Origin: Cryobacterium glaciale
GTDB lineage: Bacteria; Actinomycetota; Actinomycetes; Actinomycetales; Microbacteriaceae
Direction: 5' to 3'
DNA length: 64,000 bases
NCBI RefSeq assembly: GCF_004402535.1
Contig: NZ_SOEY01000019.1
Location: forward strand, 204,447 to 268,446
Part shown: positions 48,445-58,688 of the stretch, one piece after another
Numbering within the stretch: the first letter of the stretch is position 1
How the letters are laid out: every line of letters starts with the position of its first letter
Made by a program: the position numbers and the translations under genes
The notes under the pieces: model-generated
The model's input: the letters and a program-made list of their open reading frames with translations, nothing else
What the model was told of the DNA's origin: nothing
Database searches by the model: none

Positions 48445-49119
48445 ATGAATCAGGTCGATGTGCCCAGCAAGACCGACAGCACGACCCGCACCGCCGAGCG
48501 TGCCCTCACCCTGCTGAGCGTGGTCTGCGAGCGCGGTTCGGTCACCCTCGGGGACGCGGCGAAAGCGGCCGACCTGTCGCCGAGCACCGCTCTGCGCCTG
48601 TTGCGCACGCTCGAATCCGCCTCGTTTGTGCGTCGCGAAGACGACGGCACCTATCGCCCCGGCGTCGCCATCGTGCAACTCGGAGTTCTCGCGCTCAGCC
48701 AGGAATCACTCGTGGCCACTTGCCGGGCGCCCATGAACCGGGTGGTGGAAGAGACCGGGGAATCGGCTTACCTCAGCGTTCCGGCCCCCGGTCGGCAGGG
48801 GCTCTACATCGCAATCGTCGAGGGAACCCATTCCGTGCGCCACGCAAACTGGGTCGGCCGCCGGTTTCCGGTGGAGTCGAGCGCATCGGGCCGGGTGCTT
48901 GAGGGCGCCGTCGACGCGAGTGGATACTGCGTCGTCAGCGACGGGGTCGAGCAAGACGTGACCGCCATCGCCGTGCCGATCCGGGTGGGCGACCGCGTGG
49001 TGGGAGCCCTCAGCGTGGTTGTTCCGAGCTACCGAGTCACACCGACCAGTATCGAGCAGCTGGCCCACGTTCTGCTCGCTGAAAGCCGCGCGCTGTATCG
49101 CGCCGAAGCATCCGCTTAG
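48445..49119 (+). CDS. IclR family regulator, probable hut repressor
   Basis: A 224-residue IclR-type regulator with an N-terminal winged helix ([41 protein letters not shown], about 15-60) and a C-terminal effector-binding domain ([34 protein letters not shown]). It starts at the ATG at 48445 behind AGGAAAGGCGG and lies 23 bp upstream of hutU on the same strand. By position it should control the histidine-degradation genes, with urocanate or a later intermediate as the likely effector. This is inferred; other actinobacteria use different regulator families for hut. Confidence 0.9.
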   Translation: MNQVDVPSKTDSTTRTAERALTLLSVVCERGSVTLGDAAKAADLSPSTALRLLRTLESASFVRREDDGTYRPGVAIVQLGVLALSQESLVATCRAPMNRVVEETGESAYLSVPAPGRQGLYIAIVEGTHSVRHANWVGRRFPVESSASGRVLEGAVDASGYCVVSDGVEQDVTAIAVPIRVGDRVVGALSVVVPSYRVTPTSIEQLAHVLLAESRALYRAEASA

Positions 49120-49142
49120 ATCTGTTATCGAGGGAGATACCA

Positions 49143-50837
49143 ATGAGCACCCCCCACACCGTACGCCCCGTTCGCGCCGCCCGCGGCACCGAACTGACCG
49201 CGAAGAGCTGGCAGACCGAAGGCCCGCTGCGCATGCTCATGAACAACCTCGACCCCGAAGTCGCCGAACGCCCCGACGACCTCGTCGTCTACGGCGGCAC
49301 CGGCAAGGCCGCCCGCAATTGGGAATGCTACGACGCGATCGTGCGCACCCTCGAAACCCTGGAGAAAGACGAAACTCTGCTCGTGCAGTCGGGCAAACCG
49401 GTCGGCGTCTTCCGCACCCACGAATGGGCCCCGCGCGTGCTCATCGCCAACTCCAACCTCGTCGGCGACTGGGCCACCTGGCCCGAGTTCCGCCGCCTCG
49501 AGCACCTCGGACTCACCATGTACGGGCAGATGACCGCCGGATCGTGGATTTACATCGGCACCCAGGGCATTCTGCAGGGCACCTATGAGACCTTCGGCGC
49601 CGTCGCAACGAAAATCGCCGCCCGCAAGGGCGGGCACGATAGGCCCAGTGAGGGAACCCTGGCCGGCACGCTCACGCTGACCGGCGGTGCCGGCGGCATG
49701 GGCGGCGCGCAGCCGCTCGCCGTCACGATGAATGACGGCGTCGTGCTCATCGTCGACGTCGACCCGGCCCGGCTGCAACGCCGGGTCGACCACGGCTACC
49801 TTGACGAGATGACCGACGACATCGACGATGCCATCGCACGAGTGCTCGCGGCCAAGGCTGAACGTCGTGCCTTGTCGGTCGGCCTGGTCGGCAACGCCGC
49901 GACCGTGTTCGCCGAGTTGCTGGCGCGCAAGGTGCCGATCGACATCGTCACCGACCAGACCAGCGCGCACGATCCGCTGTCCTACCTGCCTGAGGGCGTC
50001 ACCGTGGAAGAATGGCACAGCTACGCGGCCGCGAACCCCGAAGAATTCACCGTGCGCGCCCGCGCCGCGATGGCCAAACAGGTGCAGGCCATGGTCGAAT
50101 TTCAGGACGCCGGCGCCGAAGTCTTCGACTACGGCAACTCCATTCGCGCCGAGGCACAACTCGGCGGCTACGAGCGGGCCTTCGAGTTTCCCGGGTTTGT
50201 GCCCGCTTACATTCGACCGCTCTTCGCCGAGGGCAAGGGCCCGTTCCGCTGGGTCGCGCTGTCCGGCAACCCAGCAGACATCCTGGCCACCGACAAAGCC
50301 ATTCTCGAATTGTTTCCGAACGATGCCGGGCTGCACCGCTGGATCACCAAGGCCGAAGAGAAGGTGCAGTTCGAAGGACTGCCGGCACGCATCTGCTGGC
50401 TCGGCTACAAGGAACGTCACCTCGCCGGGCTGAGGTTCAACGAGATGGTCGCCTCCGGCGAGCTCAGCGCGCCGATCGTGATCGGCCGCGACCACCTCGA
50501 CTCCGGCTCGGTCGCCTCGCCCTATCGCGAGACCGAGGATATGAAAGACGGCTCAGATGCGATCGCCGACTGGCCACTGCTGAACGCCCTGCTGAACACC
50601 GCCTCGGGCGCGACCTGGGTGTCGATTCACCACGGTGGCGGTGTCGGTATCGGCCGCAGCATCCATGCCGGGCAGGTCATCGTCGCCGACGGTACCCCAC
50701 TGGCCGCCGAGAAAATCGAGCGTGTACTGACCAACGACCCCGGTACCGGCGTCATGCGTCACGTGGATGCGGGCTATGAACGGGCCGACGAAGTAGCCCG
50801 CGAACGCGGACTGCGCGTACCCATGTGGGAAGTGTGA
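49143..50837 (+). CDS. hutU: Urocanate hydratase
   Basis: Second step of histidine degradation, urocanate to imidazolone propionate, with tightly bound NAD+. The product is 564 residues. Conserved parts are [41 protein letters not shown] (NAD site), the C-terminal [19 protein letters not shown] and [21 protein letters not shown] ribosome-binding site precedes the ATG. It is the first enzyme gene of the hut operon here; no histidine ammonia-lyase gene (hutH) precedes it. Confidence 0.98.
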   Translation: MSTPHTVRPVRAARGTELTAKSWQTEGPLRMLMNNLDPEVAERPDDLVVYGGTGKAARNWECYDAIVRTLETLEKDETLLVQSGKPVGVFRTHEWAPRVLIANSNLVGDWATWPEFRRLEHLGLTMYGQMTAGSWIYIGTQGILQGTYETFGAVATKIAARKGGHDRPSEGTLAGTLTLTGGAGGMGGAQPLAVTMNDGVVLIVDVDPARLQRRVDHGYLDEMTDDIDDAIARVLAAKAERRALSVGLVGNAATVFAELLARKVPIDIVTDQTSAHDPLSYLPEGVTVEEWHSYAAANPEEFTVRARAAMAKQVQAMVEFQDAGAEVFDYGNSIRAEAQLGGYERAFEFPGFVPAYIRPLFAEGKGPFRWVALSGNPADILATDKAILELFPNDAGLHRWITKAEEKVQFEGLPARICWLGYKERHLAGLRFNEMVASGELSAPIVIGRDHLDSGSVASPYRETEDMKDGSDAIADWPLLNALLNTASGATWVSIHHGGGVGIGRSIHAGQVIVADGTPLAAEKIERVLTNDPGTGVMRHVDAGYERADEVARERGLRVPMWEV

Positions 50838-50838
50838 G

Positions 50839-52161
50839 GTGTCGGCCGGGTTCTGGTGCGAATCCCTGCTGATCGACGGGATCGCCGTCGCTGGGGTGCG
50901 GCTCGAGGTCGACCCGGCCGGTCGCATCACGCGCGTTCAGCCTGAAGCGGCGAAGGCTGCGGACATCCGTTTGGGAACGGTTATGCCCGGGTTCGGCAAT
51001 GCCCATTCACATGCTTTTCATCGGGCCTTGCGCGGCCAGACCCACGGTGACGGCGGCGATTTCTGGCTATGGCGCGAGCGGATGTACCGGGTCGCCGCCC
51101 AGCTCGACCCCGGCAAGTATCAGGCGCTGGCTACGGCGGTGTTCGCCGAGATGCTCGTGAGCGGGTATACGGCCGTCGGCGAGTTCCACTACGTGCATCA
51201 CCGCCGTGACGGCGCACCCTATGAACCCGGGCACGCCATGGAATTGGCGATCGCGGCGGCGGCGCGCGCCGTCGGCATCCGTTTGGTGCTGCTCGACACG
51301 GTGTATTTGCAGGGCGGAATCGGTCGGGAGCTGGCGCCGGAGCAGCTCGCGTTCGGCGACGGCAGCGCCGCTGCCTGGCTGGCCCGGTGGATGTCGCTGC
51401 GCGCGCGGCTTGACGGCGACGGTCTCGTGACTCTCGGGGCGGCACTGCACTCGGTGCGGGCCGTCACACCCGACGCGATGCGGGAGGTGCAGGGCGGGCT
51501 GCCGCCGGAGGTTCCCCTGCACATTCACCTCTCCGAGCAGTCGCAGGAGAACGCCGATTGCCTCGCGGCCTACGGCCTGACCCCGACCGGCCTGCTCGAT
51601 TCGCTCGGGGCGCTCGCGCCGCGACTGAGCGTCGTGCACGCGACGCATCTCAGCGACGCCGACCGGGCCCGGCTCGGTGACGCCGCGGTGACCGTGGTGA
51701 TGTGTCCCACCACCGAGGCCGACCTCGGCGACGGCATCGGCCCGGCGCTCGCCCTCGCTGCGGCGGGGTCGCCGATTGCGCTCGGTTCCGATCAGAACGC
51801 GGTCATCGACCCATTCCTGGAGATGCGCGGCCTCGAAATGGGTGAACGGCTCGCCTCACAGAAGCGCGGATGTTTCGCCCCGGCCGCGCTCCTGGCCGCC
51901 GCGTCGACCGCCGGCTATGCCTCCCTCGGGCTCGGCCGTCATCGGCTGCAACCGGGCGACCCGTGCGACCTCGTCGAGATCAGCACGACCGGGGTGCGCA
52001 CGGTCGGCTCCCTCGCTGGGCAGCTTCCGCTGACCGCGACGGCCTCCGATGTGCTGCGCGTTTTCGTGGGCGGGCGGCTGGTGGCCGAGGGTGGCCAGCT
52101 GGTCGGCGGCGAGCGGCCGGCAGCGCTGATGACCGAGGCGCTCGCTAGGCTCAGCAGATGA
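50839..52161 (+). CDS. hutF: Formimidoylglutamate deiminase
   Basis: Zinc amidohydrolase that removes ammonia from N-formimidoyl-L-glutamate to give N-formylglutamate, the route used instead of HutG formiminoglutamase. The product is 440 residues. Metal-site motifs are FGNAHSHAFHR, PLHIHLSEQ and VVHATHLSD, with a late GSDQNAVIDPF. The GTG start is 1 bp after the hutU stop. This pathway then needs N-formylglutamate deformylase (HutG), which is not encoded in the window. Confidence 0.95.
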   Translation: MSAGFWCESLLIDGIAVAGVRLEVDPAGRITRVQPEAAKAADIRLGTVMPGFGNAHSHAFHRALRGQTHGDGGDFWLWRERMYRVAAQLDPGKYQALATAVFAEMLVSGYTAVGEFHYVHHRRDGAPYEPGHAMELAIAAAARAVGIRLVLLDTVYLQGGIGRELAPEQLAFGDGSAAAWLARWMSLRARLDGDGLVTLGAALHSVRAVTPDAMREVQGGLPPEVPLHIHLSEQSQENADCLAAYGLTPTGLLDSLGALAPRLSVVHATHLSDADRARLGDAAVTVVMCPTTEADLGDGIGPALALAAAGSPIALGSDQNAVIDPFLEMRGLEMGERLASQKRGCFAPAALLAAASTAGYASLGLGRHRLQPGDPCDLVEISTTGVRTVGSLAGQLPLTATASDVLRVFVGGRLVAEGGQLVGGERPAALMTEALARLSR

Positions 52162-53339
52162 CGACGACCGAACTGACCGGTACTGAGCTGGTGACGGGCA
52201 TCGGTGAGCTCACCACCCACGATGAATCGGGCGAACGGCGCCGCGACGCCGCCCTCGTGATCGGCGCTGGTCGCATCCTTTGGATCGGCTCCGCCGCGAA
52301 GGCTCCCGCAGCCGATCGTCAAACGGATGTCGACGGTCGCGCCGTTCTGCCCGGCTGGGTCGACACGCACACCCACCTCGTGTTCGGCGGGGATCGTTCC
52401 GCGGAGTTTGAAGCCCGCATGAATGGTCAGGCCTATGCCGCGGGCGGCATCACCACGACGGTCGACGCCACGCGGGCCGCGACCGAGGAACAGCTCGTCG
52501 CTACGGCACGGCGTCTGCGCCACGAGGCCGAAGCGCAGGGCACCACCTTTCTCGAAACGAAGACCGGATACGGGCTCGATGTCGCGAGCGAAACACGCTC
52601 GGCGCGCGCTGCCGCCCAGGTGGCCGATGTGGTGACCTTTCTCGGCGCCCACATCGTGCCGGCCGGGATGGATCGTCGCGACTACCTCGACCTAGTGACC
52701 GGGCCGATGCTCACTGCCGTGCGACCCTACGTGCAGTTCATCGACGCGTTCTGCGAACTGGGCGCGTTTGACGTGGAGGAAACCCGGGAGGTGCTGTTGG
52801 CCGGCCGCGCCGCCGGCCTGGGACTGCGCGTGCACGGCAATCAGCTCGGATTCAGCGGCGGCGTGCAACTCGCGGCCGAGCTGGGCGCCGCGAGCGTCGA
52901 CCACTGCAACTTCCTCGAGCCCGCCGACATCGACGCGCTGGCCGCCGGAACGACGGTTGCCACCCTACTGCCGGCCTGCGACCTGTCGACCCGGCAGCCG
53001 TTTGCGCCGGCCCGGCAGTTGCTCGATGCCGGAGTGACCATCGCCCTGGCGACCAACTGCAACCCGGGAACCTCGTACACCACGTCGATGCCGTTTTGCG
53101 TGGCGACCGCCGTACTGCAGATGGGCCTGACCGTCGGCGAAGCCGTCTGGGCGGCCACGCGCGGTGCGGCCCGGTCGCTCGGCCGCGACCAGGGAGCGGA
53201 TGCCGTCGGCTCCCTGCAGGTCGGCGGCCGCGCCAACCTGCAGGTTCTGAACGCTCCGTCGATTTCACACTTGGCCTACCGCCCCGGGGTACCCCTGACC
53301 GATGCCGTCTGGCGAGAGGGTGTGCGCGTTGGGCACTGA
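52158..53339 (+). CDS. hutI: Imidazolonepropionase
   Basis: Zinc/iron amidohydrolase that opens imidazolone propionate to N-formimidoylglutamate, 393 residues. Metal motif DTHTHLVFGGDR, substrate loop YAAGGITTTVDATR, KTGYGLD, and later VHGNQLGFSGG and NCNPGTSYT. The ATG overlaps the hutF stop by 4 bp, so hutU, hutF and hutI are translationally linked. The order of enzymes is U, F, I rather than pathway order. Confidence 0.97.
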   Translation: MTTTELTGTELVTGIGELTTHDESGERRRDAALVIGAGRILWIGSAAKAPAADRQTDVDGRAVLPGWVDTHTHLVFGGDRSAEFEARMNGQAYAAGGITTTVDATRAATEEQLVATARRLRHEAEAQGTTFLETKTGYGLDVASETRSARAAAQVADVVTFLGAHIVPAGMDRRDYLDLVTGPMLTAVRPYVQFIDAFCELGAFDVEETREVLLAGRAAGLGLRVHGNQLGFSGGVQLAAELGAASVDHCNFLEPADIDALAAGTTVATLLPACDLSTRQPFAPARQLLDAGVTIALATNCNPGTSYTTSMPFCVATAVLQMGLTVGEAVWAATRGAARSLGRDQGADAVGSLQVGGRANLQVLNAPSISHLAYRPGVPLTDAVWREGVRVGH

Positions 53340-53886
53340 CATATTGTGGGCGGCCCATCGGGTCGACGTGCCCTGGCGCAACGGCGCCGGCGTGACGAGC
53401 GAGATTCTGGTGTCGCCGGCGGTCGGCGATTTCGACTGGCGGCTCAGCATCGCGACCGTTGATTCCACGGCACCGTTCTCGACCTTTGCCGGCGTCGACC
53501 GGTGCCTGCTCGCGCTTTCGGAGCAGGGGCTCGACCTAATCGACCAGGGCCGACTGGTGCGCCTCGGCGAATTCGAGTCCCACAGTTTTGCCGGCGAGAA
53601 CGAGGTCGCATCGGCAAACGTCGCCCGGCCGACCCTCGACCTGAACCTGATGACCCGACGCGGTCGGTGCAGCGGCACAATCGAATCACACCGGGTGGCC
53701 GACACCTGGTCGATCACCGCCAGGGCCGGGGAGATCGTCGTCGTGGTGATCGCGCGCGGCCTGTTCTCGCTCGGCGCCCAGCCCCTGGCGGTGCTCGACG
53801 CGGTTCGGCTCGACGCGAACCTCGACGCCCTGACCCTGACCGGTATCGGCGAACTCGCTGTCGCCCACATATCCCCGGCAGTCTGA
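53329..53886 (+). CDS. hutD: HutD family cupin-like protein
   Basis: About 185 residues of the HutD/Ves family, a beta-barrel (cupin) fold. Recognised by VPWRNGAGVTSEI near the N-terminus and the FDWRLSIATVD strand. In Pseudomonas HutD is thought to bind formylglutamate or urocanate and limit hut expression; the biochemical role is not settled. Its start lies inside hutI: TTG at 53329 has a GAGAGGG site 8 bp upstream, while a GTG at 53320 would add three residues with no ribosome-binding site. Last gene of the hut operon, 35 bp before ptrB. Confidence 0.88.
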   Translation: MGTDILWAAHRVDVPWRNGAGVTSEILVSPAVGDFDWRLSIATVDSTAPFSTFAGVDRCLLALSEQGLDLIDQGRLVRLGEFESHSFAGENEVASANVARPTLDLNLMTRRGRCSGTIESHRVADTWSITARAGEIVVVVIARGLFSLGAQPLAVLDAVRLDANLDALTLTGIGELAVAHISPAV

Positions 53887-53921
53887 GCACGGTACGAACG
53901 CGCACAAACTACGCTGGGGGG

Positions 53922-56039
53922 ATGACCTCTGGCCCGATCACCCCTCCCCTGGCAGCGAAGAAGCCGCAGCATCGTGAGCACCACAACGACATCTACATCG
54001 ATGATTATGAGTGGCTGCGCGACAAGGATAACCCCGAGGTCATCGCCCACCTTGAAGCGGAGAACAGTTACACGGAGGCCCGCACCGCCAACCAGGAGAA
54101 CCTGCGGCAGCAGATCTTCACCGAGATCAAGAACCGCACCCAGGAAACCGACCTGAGCGTTCCGGTGCGTCGCGGCGCGTTCTGGTATTACACCCGCACC
54201 GTCGAGGGCCGGCAATACGGTATCCACTGTCGGGCACCCATCAGCGGCCCCGATGACTGGGCCGCGCCTATTCTCGACAACGTCAGCCAGGGTGTGCCCG
54301 GCGAGCAGGTTCTGCTCGACGACAACGTTGAAGCCGAGGGCCACGAGTTCTTCTCGCTCGGCAGCTTCGACCTGAGCGAAGACGGAACCCAGCTGCTGTA
54401 CGCCGTCGACGTCGAGGGCGACGAACGCTACACGATCCGCGTGCGCACGATTGCGACCGGCGAAAACCTGCCCGACTCCATCCCGAACACGAGCGCCGGC
54501 GCCCTGTTCGACCCGAGCGGACGCTACCTTTTCTACACCACCGTCGATGACGCCTGGCGTCCAGACACCGTGTGGCGGCACGAGATCGGTTCGGCCAGAG
54601 AGGCCGACGCCAGCATTTTTCACGAGCCCGACGAGCGGTTCTGGGTCGGCGTCGGCATCACGCGCAGCCGCAGATTTCTCATGATCGAAGCCGGCTCCAG
54701 CGTCACGACCGAATCCTGGGTGCTCGATGCGAGCGACCCCACCGGCGAGTTCACCGTGGTCTGGCCGCGGCAGGACAACGTGGAATACGACGTCGAGCAC
54801 GCCGTCATCGCTGCGGAAGACCGCCTGCTGATCGTGCACAACGGCGGCACCGCGGTCAATTTCGAGCTGGTCAGCGTCAGGGCAGAAGACCCGCAGGGCG
54901 AGAAGCGGATGCTGCTGCCGCACGACCCGCAGATCCGCCTCGAAAGTGTTGACGCTTTCGCCGACTTTCTCGTCGTGGAGTATCGGCGGGACGGCCTGAC
55001 CCGCCTGGCCATCGACCGGCACGACGCGAGCGGCCTGACCGAGCTCGACTTCGACGAGCCGTTATTCGCCGTCGGCTCGGCCGGCAACCCAGAGTGGGCA
55101 CAACCGACCCTACGGTTTGGTTTCACGAGCTTCGTCACCCCGTCAACCGTCTACGACCTCGTCGTGAAAACCGGCGAGCGACGCCTGCTCAAGCAGCAGC
55201 CCGTTCTCGGCGGCTACGACCCCAAGCTCTACGAGCAGCGCCGCGAATGGGCGACTGCCGCCGACGGTACCCGCGTACCGATCTCGCTGGTCTACCGCCG
55301 CGACCTGGTCACGCCAGGCACGCCGGCACCGACCCTGCTCTACGGCTACGGATCCTACGAGCACAGCATCGACCCCGGCTTCGGCATCGCCCGGCTGAGC
55401 CTGCTTGACCGCGGCATGATCTTCGCCATCGCGCACGTGCGCGGCGGCGGTGAACTCGGCCGCACCTGGTACTCAATGGGCAAGACCACTACCAAACGCA
55501 ACACCTTCACCGACTTCGTGAGCTGCGCCAGGCACCTCATCGACACCGGTTTCACCACCCCCGACCAGTTGGTCGCCGAGGGCGGCAGCGCTGGCGGACT
55601 GCTCATGGGCGCCGTCGCGAACCTCGCGCCCGAACTATTCGCCGGCATCCTCGCCGAGGTTCCGTTCGTCGATGCCCTCACCTCGATTCTCGACCCCTCC
55701 CTGCCGCTGACCGTGATCGAGTGGGACGAATGGGGCGACCCCCTGCACGACGCCGACGTGTACGCCTACATGAAGTCGTATTCCCCCGTCGAGAACGTGC
55801 ACGCTGTCGACTACCCGTCGATTCTGGCCGTGACCAGCCTGAACGACACCCGCGTGCTCTATGTCGAGCCGGCCAAATGGGTGGCCAGGCTGCGCGAAGT
55901 GCACGCGGATGCCCTGCTCAAGACCGAAATGTCGGCCGGCCACGGCGGAGTTTCCGGGCGGTACAGTGCCTGGCACGAGCGCGCGTTCAACTACGCCTGG
56001 GTACTCGACGCCGCCGGCTTGAACGCGCCGGTCGAGTGA
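53922..56039 (+). CDS. ptrB: Oligopeptidase B (S9 prolyl oligopeptidase family)
   Basis: Serine peptidase of the S9A family that cleaves short peptides after basic residues, 705 residues, cytoplasmic (no signal peptide). The N-terminal beta-propeller covers about 70-410. The catalytic domain has the nucleophile in GGSAGGLLMGA, Asp in TSLNDTRV and His in GHGGVSGRY. The DYEWLRDKDNPEV start is typical. The ATG at 53922 is taken because the frame upstream overlaps hutD. It may be read through from the hut operon but is also found alone in relatives. Confidence 0.95.
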   Translation: MTSGPITPPLAAKKPQHREHHNDIYIDDYEWLRDKDNPEVIAHLEAENSYTEARTANQENLRQQIFTEIKNRTQETDLSVPVRRGAFWYYTRTVEGRQYGIHCRAPISGPDDWAAPILDNVSQGVPGEQVLLDDNVEAEGHEFFSLGSFDLSEDGTQLLYAVDVEGDERYTIRVRTIATGENLPDSIPNTSAGALFDPSGRYLFYTTVDDAWRPDTVWRHEIGSAREADASIFHEPDERFWVGVGITRSRRFLMIEAGSSVTTESWVLDASDPTGEFTVVWPRQDNVEYDVEHAVIAAEDRLLIVHNGGTAVNFELVSVRAEDPQGEKRMLLPHDPQIRLESVDAFADFLVVEYRRDGLTRLAIDRHDASGLTELDFDEPLFAVGSAGNPEWAQPTLRFGFTSFVTPSTVYDLVVKTGERRLLKQQPVLGGYDPKLYEQRREWATAADGTRVPISLVYRRDLVTPGTPAPTLLYGYGSYEHSIDPGFGIARLSLLDRGMIFAIAHVRGGGELGRTWYSMGKTTTKRNTFTDFVSCARHLIDTGFTTPDQLVAEGGSAGGLLMGAVANLAPELFAGILAEVPFVDALTSILDPSLPLTVIEWDEWGDPLHDADVYAYMKSYSPVENVHAVDYPSILAVTSLNDTRVLYVEPAKWVARLREVHADALLKTEMSAGHGGVSGRYSAWHERAFNYAWVLDAAGLNAPVE

Positions 56040-56050
56040 ACTAGATCGGC

Positions 56051-57268
56051 TTAGCCGTCCCACCGCCACAACGCCGCGACCCCCAGTCCGCCGGCGATGC
56101 TCACGGCGGCGAGGGAGAGCTCCCCCGCCGAGCCGGATGCCCGGCCCTGCTTCAGAAGCCGCAGCACGAGCAGGGCGCCGCTCGCGCCGAAGGGGTGCCC
56201 GAGCGCCAGCGCCCCGCCCTGGAGATTGGCGCGCTCCTCCGGGATGCCGAGGATGTCCATCGAGGCGAGCACCTGGGCCGCGAAGGCCTCGTTGAACTCG
56301 ATCCGCGCCAGGTCAGCCGCCGCGAAGCCCTGCCGGTCGAGCACCAGCCGGGCGGCCTCGGCGCCGGCGACGCCGAGGTGGTTCGGGTCCGTGCCCATCA
56401 CGGCCGAATCGACGAAGCGCAGATAGCCGGTGAGGCCGAGGCTCTCGGCGACCCGTCGACTGGTGACCAGCACGACGACGGCGCCGTCCGCATCGGCGCA
56501 GGAGTTGCCCGCGGTGACGGTACCGCCGGGCCGGAAGACGGGCGGAAAGCGGCGCAGCAGGCCGTCGGTGAGCGAGCGCCGGGGACCCTCGTCAGTCGCG
56601 ACCCGGCCGGTCTCCGTGTGCAGCGGCACGATCTCGCCGGCCAGGGCGCCGGTGTCCTGGGCGACGACGGCCAGCCGGTGGCTGCGCAGCGCGAACGCGT
56701 CCTGGCGCTCCCGGGTGATGCCGAACCGCTCGGCCACGTTCTCGGCCGCGACGCCCATGTCGGGGTCGCCGACCGCGTCGGGCGAGAAGCGCACCCGGTC
56801 GAAGAAGTCCGGATGCCCCGGAGTCGAGGTCAGCCGGTGCGCGCGGAGCGGCGCGGTGCTGCAGCTCTCCACTCCCCCGGCCAGGTAGGCACTGCCGGCC
56901 CCGGCGGCGACGAGCCGGCAGGCCAGCACGATGGCCTCGAGTCCGGAGCCGCACTGCCGGTCGATCGTCAGGCCGGGCACGCGGTTGGGCAGCCCCGCCC
57001 CGAGGGCGGCCAGTCGGGCCACGTTTCCGCCGCCGCCCACCGCGTTGCCGATGATCACGTCGTCGATGTGGTCCACGGGAACTCCGCTGTCGGCCACCAC
57101 GGCGGAGAGCACGGGTGCGAGCAGCTCGTCGGCGAGCAGCCGTCCGAAAACGCCGTTCCGGCGTCCGAACGCGGTGCGGCGGCCGAGCACGATCACCGGC
57201 TCCCGGTCGGCGCTGTCGTGGACGCCGGCGGAGAGGCCGGCGGGGGCGCTATCCCAGGTGTCGGACAC
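56051..57268 (-). CDS. Thiolase family protein with Ser in place of the second catalytic Cys
   Basis: A 405-residue thiolase. The nucleophilic Cys106 is in DRQCGSGLE, Asn/Glu in NEAF (326-329) and His358 in ALGHPFGASG. The acid/base cysteine normally found in a C-I-G-G-G motif near the C-terminus is replaced: the corresponding stretch is VSIAGGLG with Ser390. Without that Cys the enzyme may not run the normal reversible thiolase reaction and may be a condensing or transfer enzyme instead. It starts with GTG and overlaps the adenylate-forming ligase gene by 20 bp, so ligase and thiolase are co-translated and probably share an acyl substrate. Converges on ptrB. Confidence 0.85.
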   Translation of the reverse strand: MSDTWDSAPAGLSAGVHDSADREPVIVLGRRTAFGRRNGVFGRLLADELLAPVLSAVVADSGVPVDHIDDVIIGNAVGGGGNVARLAALGAGLPNRVPGLTIDRQCGSGLEAIVLACRLVAAGAGSAYLAGGVESCSTAPLRAHRLTSTPGHPDFFDRVRFSPDAVGDPDMGVAAENVAERFGITRERQDAFALRSHRLAVVAQDTGALAGEIVPLHTETGRVATDEGPRRSLTDGLLRRFPPVFRPGGTVTAGNSCADADGAVVVLVTSRRVAESLGLTGYLRFVDSAVMGTDPNHLGVAGAEAARLVLDRQGFAAADLARIEFNEAFAAQVLASMDILGIPEERANLQGGALALGHPFGASGALLVLRLLKQGRASGSAGELSLAAVSIAGGLGVAALWRWDG

Positions 57269-58688
57269 GGTCGTCCCCTGCCAGGATCCACTGGCTGAGC
57301 AGTCGGCGGCTGATCTTGCCGGTCGCGGTCACGGGCGCTTCGGCCAGGGCGAACCACGCGCGGGGGCGTTTGGGCCCGGCGAGCAGGGTCGCGCTGGCCG
57401 ACCGGAGGCTGGCGGCATCCGCTTCGCCGCTGCCGATCACGGCGGCCACGAGCCGGGTTCCCCGGTGCGGGTCCGGCAGGCCGGTGACGATGATGGTGCG
57501 CACGCCGGGGACGTCCTGCATCGCCACCTCCACCTCGTGCGGGTACACGTTGTGGCCGGAGGTGATGATCATGTCGGCGCGGCGGCCCTGGTGGTGCAGC
57601 ACGGCATCCGCGTCGAGGAAACCCTCGTCGCCGACGGTGCACCAGTCACCGTCGCGGCGGAAGGCCTCCCCGTCGTCTCCCCAGGCATACCCGTCGCTGA
57701 CCAGCGGGCTGCGCACGAAGATGGCGCCGGGGACCCCCGCGGGCTGCTCGTGGCCGTCCGGATCGAGGATACGGATGTCGACGCCGGGCAGGGCGCGGCC
57801 GACGGCGGTCGCCGAGCGCCCCGGCGCCTCCGACGTGTCTCCGGGGCGGAGGGCCGCGGCCGTGACGTAGCTGAGCTCGGCGGCACCGTAGTACTCGTAC
57901 ACGGTCGCGTTGGGCGCCCAGCGACGCACCAGCGCCAGTGTGACGGCGTCGAGTTTGGCGCCGGCGCTGACGATCCCGGACAGCGCTGTTCCGTCGGCGC
58001 CGGAGGCCAGGCCGCGCTCGCTGATCAGGCGCAGGGCGGCCGGAGCCGACACGATCCGCGTGATCCTTCTCTCGGTGACGCAGGCGATGGCCGCGCCGAC
58101 GTCGAAGCTCGGCAGCGCGAAGAAGGCGGCGCCGGCGTGCAAGGATTCGGCGAGGGCGAAGAGGGAGAGGCTGGCCGAGAGCGGGCCGGGGACCAGCGTG
58201 CGATCGGCTCGGGTCAGGCCGAAGAACCCGGTGCTGTGGTCGAAGGAGTACTGCCAAGACCGCCTGACCCTGGTGAACGCCTTGGGCAGCGAGGTGGTGC
58301 CGGAGGTGAAGCCGAGCAGGAAGACGGAGTCGGCCGGACCGTCGACGAACTCGGCGCCGGTCTCACCGCGCGAACCGCGGGTCGACCCTGCGATCACCCC
58401 GCCCGGGACGTATCCACGCAGGCGTTCCTCAACGGCCGAGCGCTGCGCATCCGGCCACCCGGGGTCCAGCACGGCGCACACGCCGCTGCCGGCCACGGCG
58501 GCCGCGAAGGCGACGGCGAACTCGATCCCGTTGGGCAGGCAGAGCGCGGTGAGCGCAGGCTCGACACCGACCTGGGAGGCCGCCCGGTCCCGCAGCTCGG
58601 CGAAACTGAGGCGATCCGCGCCCACCTCGACCGCCGTCGCTTGAGGCTGCACCTGGGCCCAGTGCTGAAGCCGATTCACAAATGGCAT
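57249..58688 (-). CDS. Class I adenylate-forming enzyme (acyl-CoA ligase type)
   Basis: ATP-dependent acid activation enzyme of the ANL superfamily, 479 residues. Core motifs in order: P-loop LGFTSGTTSLPK (near 150), YYGAAEL (near 270), TVGDEGFLD, GRRADMIITSGHNVYPHEVE hinge region and the C-terminal lysine in TATGKISRR. The start is the ATG at 58688 (MPFVNRLQHWAQ); a GTG at 58757 would add 23 residues without family likeness. Together with the overlapping thiolase it could activate and then condense or shorten a carboxylic acid. No acyl-CoA dehydrogenase, hydratase or carrier protein is beside them, so the pathway is unknown. Confidence 0.87.
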   Translation of the reverse strand: MPFVNRLQHWAQVQPQATAVEVGADRLSFAELRDRAASQVGVEPALTALCLPNGIEFAVAFAAAVAGSGVCAVLDPGWPDAQRSAVEERLRGYVPGGVIAGSTRGSRGETGAEFVDGPADSVFLLGFTSGTTSLPKAFTRVRRSWQYSFDHSTGFFGLTRADRTLVPGPLSASLSLFALAESLHAGAAFFALPSFDVGAAIACVTERRITRIVSAPAALRLISERGLASGADGTALSGIVSAGAKLDAVTLALVRRWAPNATVYEYYGAAELSYVTAAALRPGDTSEAPGRSATAVGRALPGVDIRILDPDGHEQPAGVPGAIFVRSPLVSDGYAWGDDGEAFRRDGDWCTVGDEGFLDADAVLHHQGRRADMIITSGHNVYPHEVEVAMQDVPGVRTIIVTGLPDPHRGTRLVAAVIGSGEADAASLRSASATLLAGPKRPRAWFALAEAPVTATGKISRRLLSQWILAGDDRVRHLG

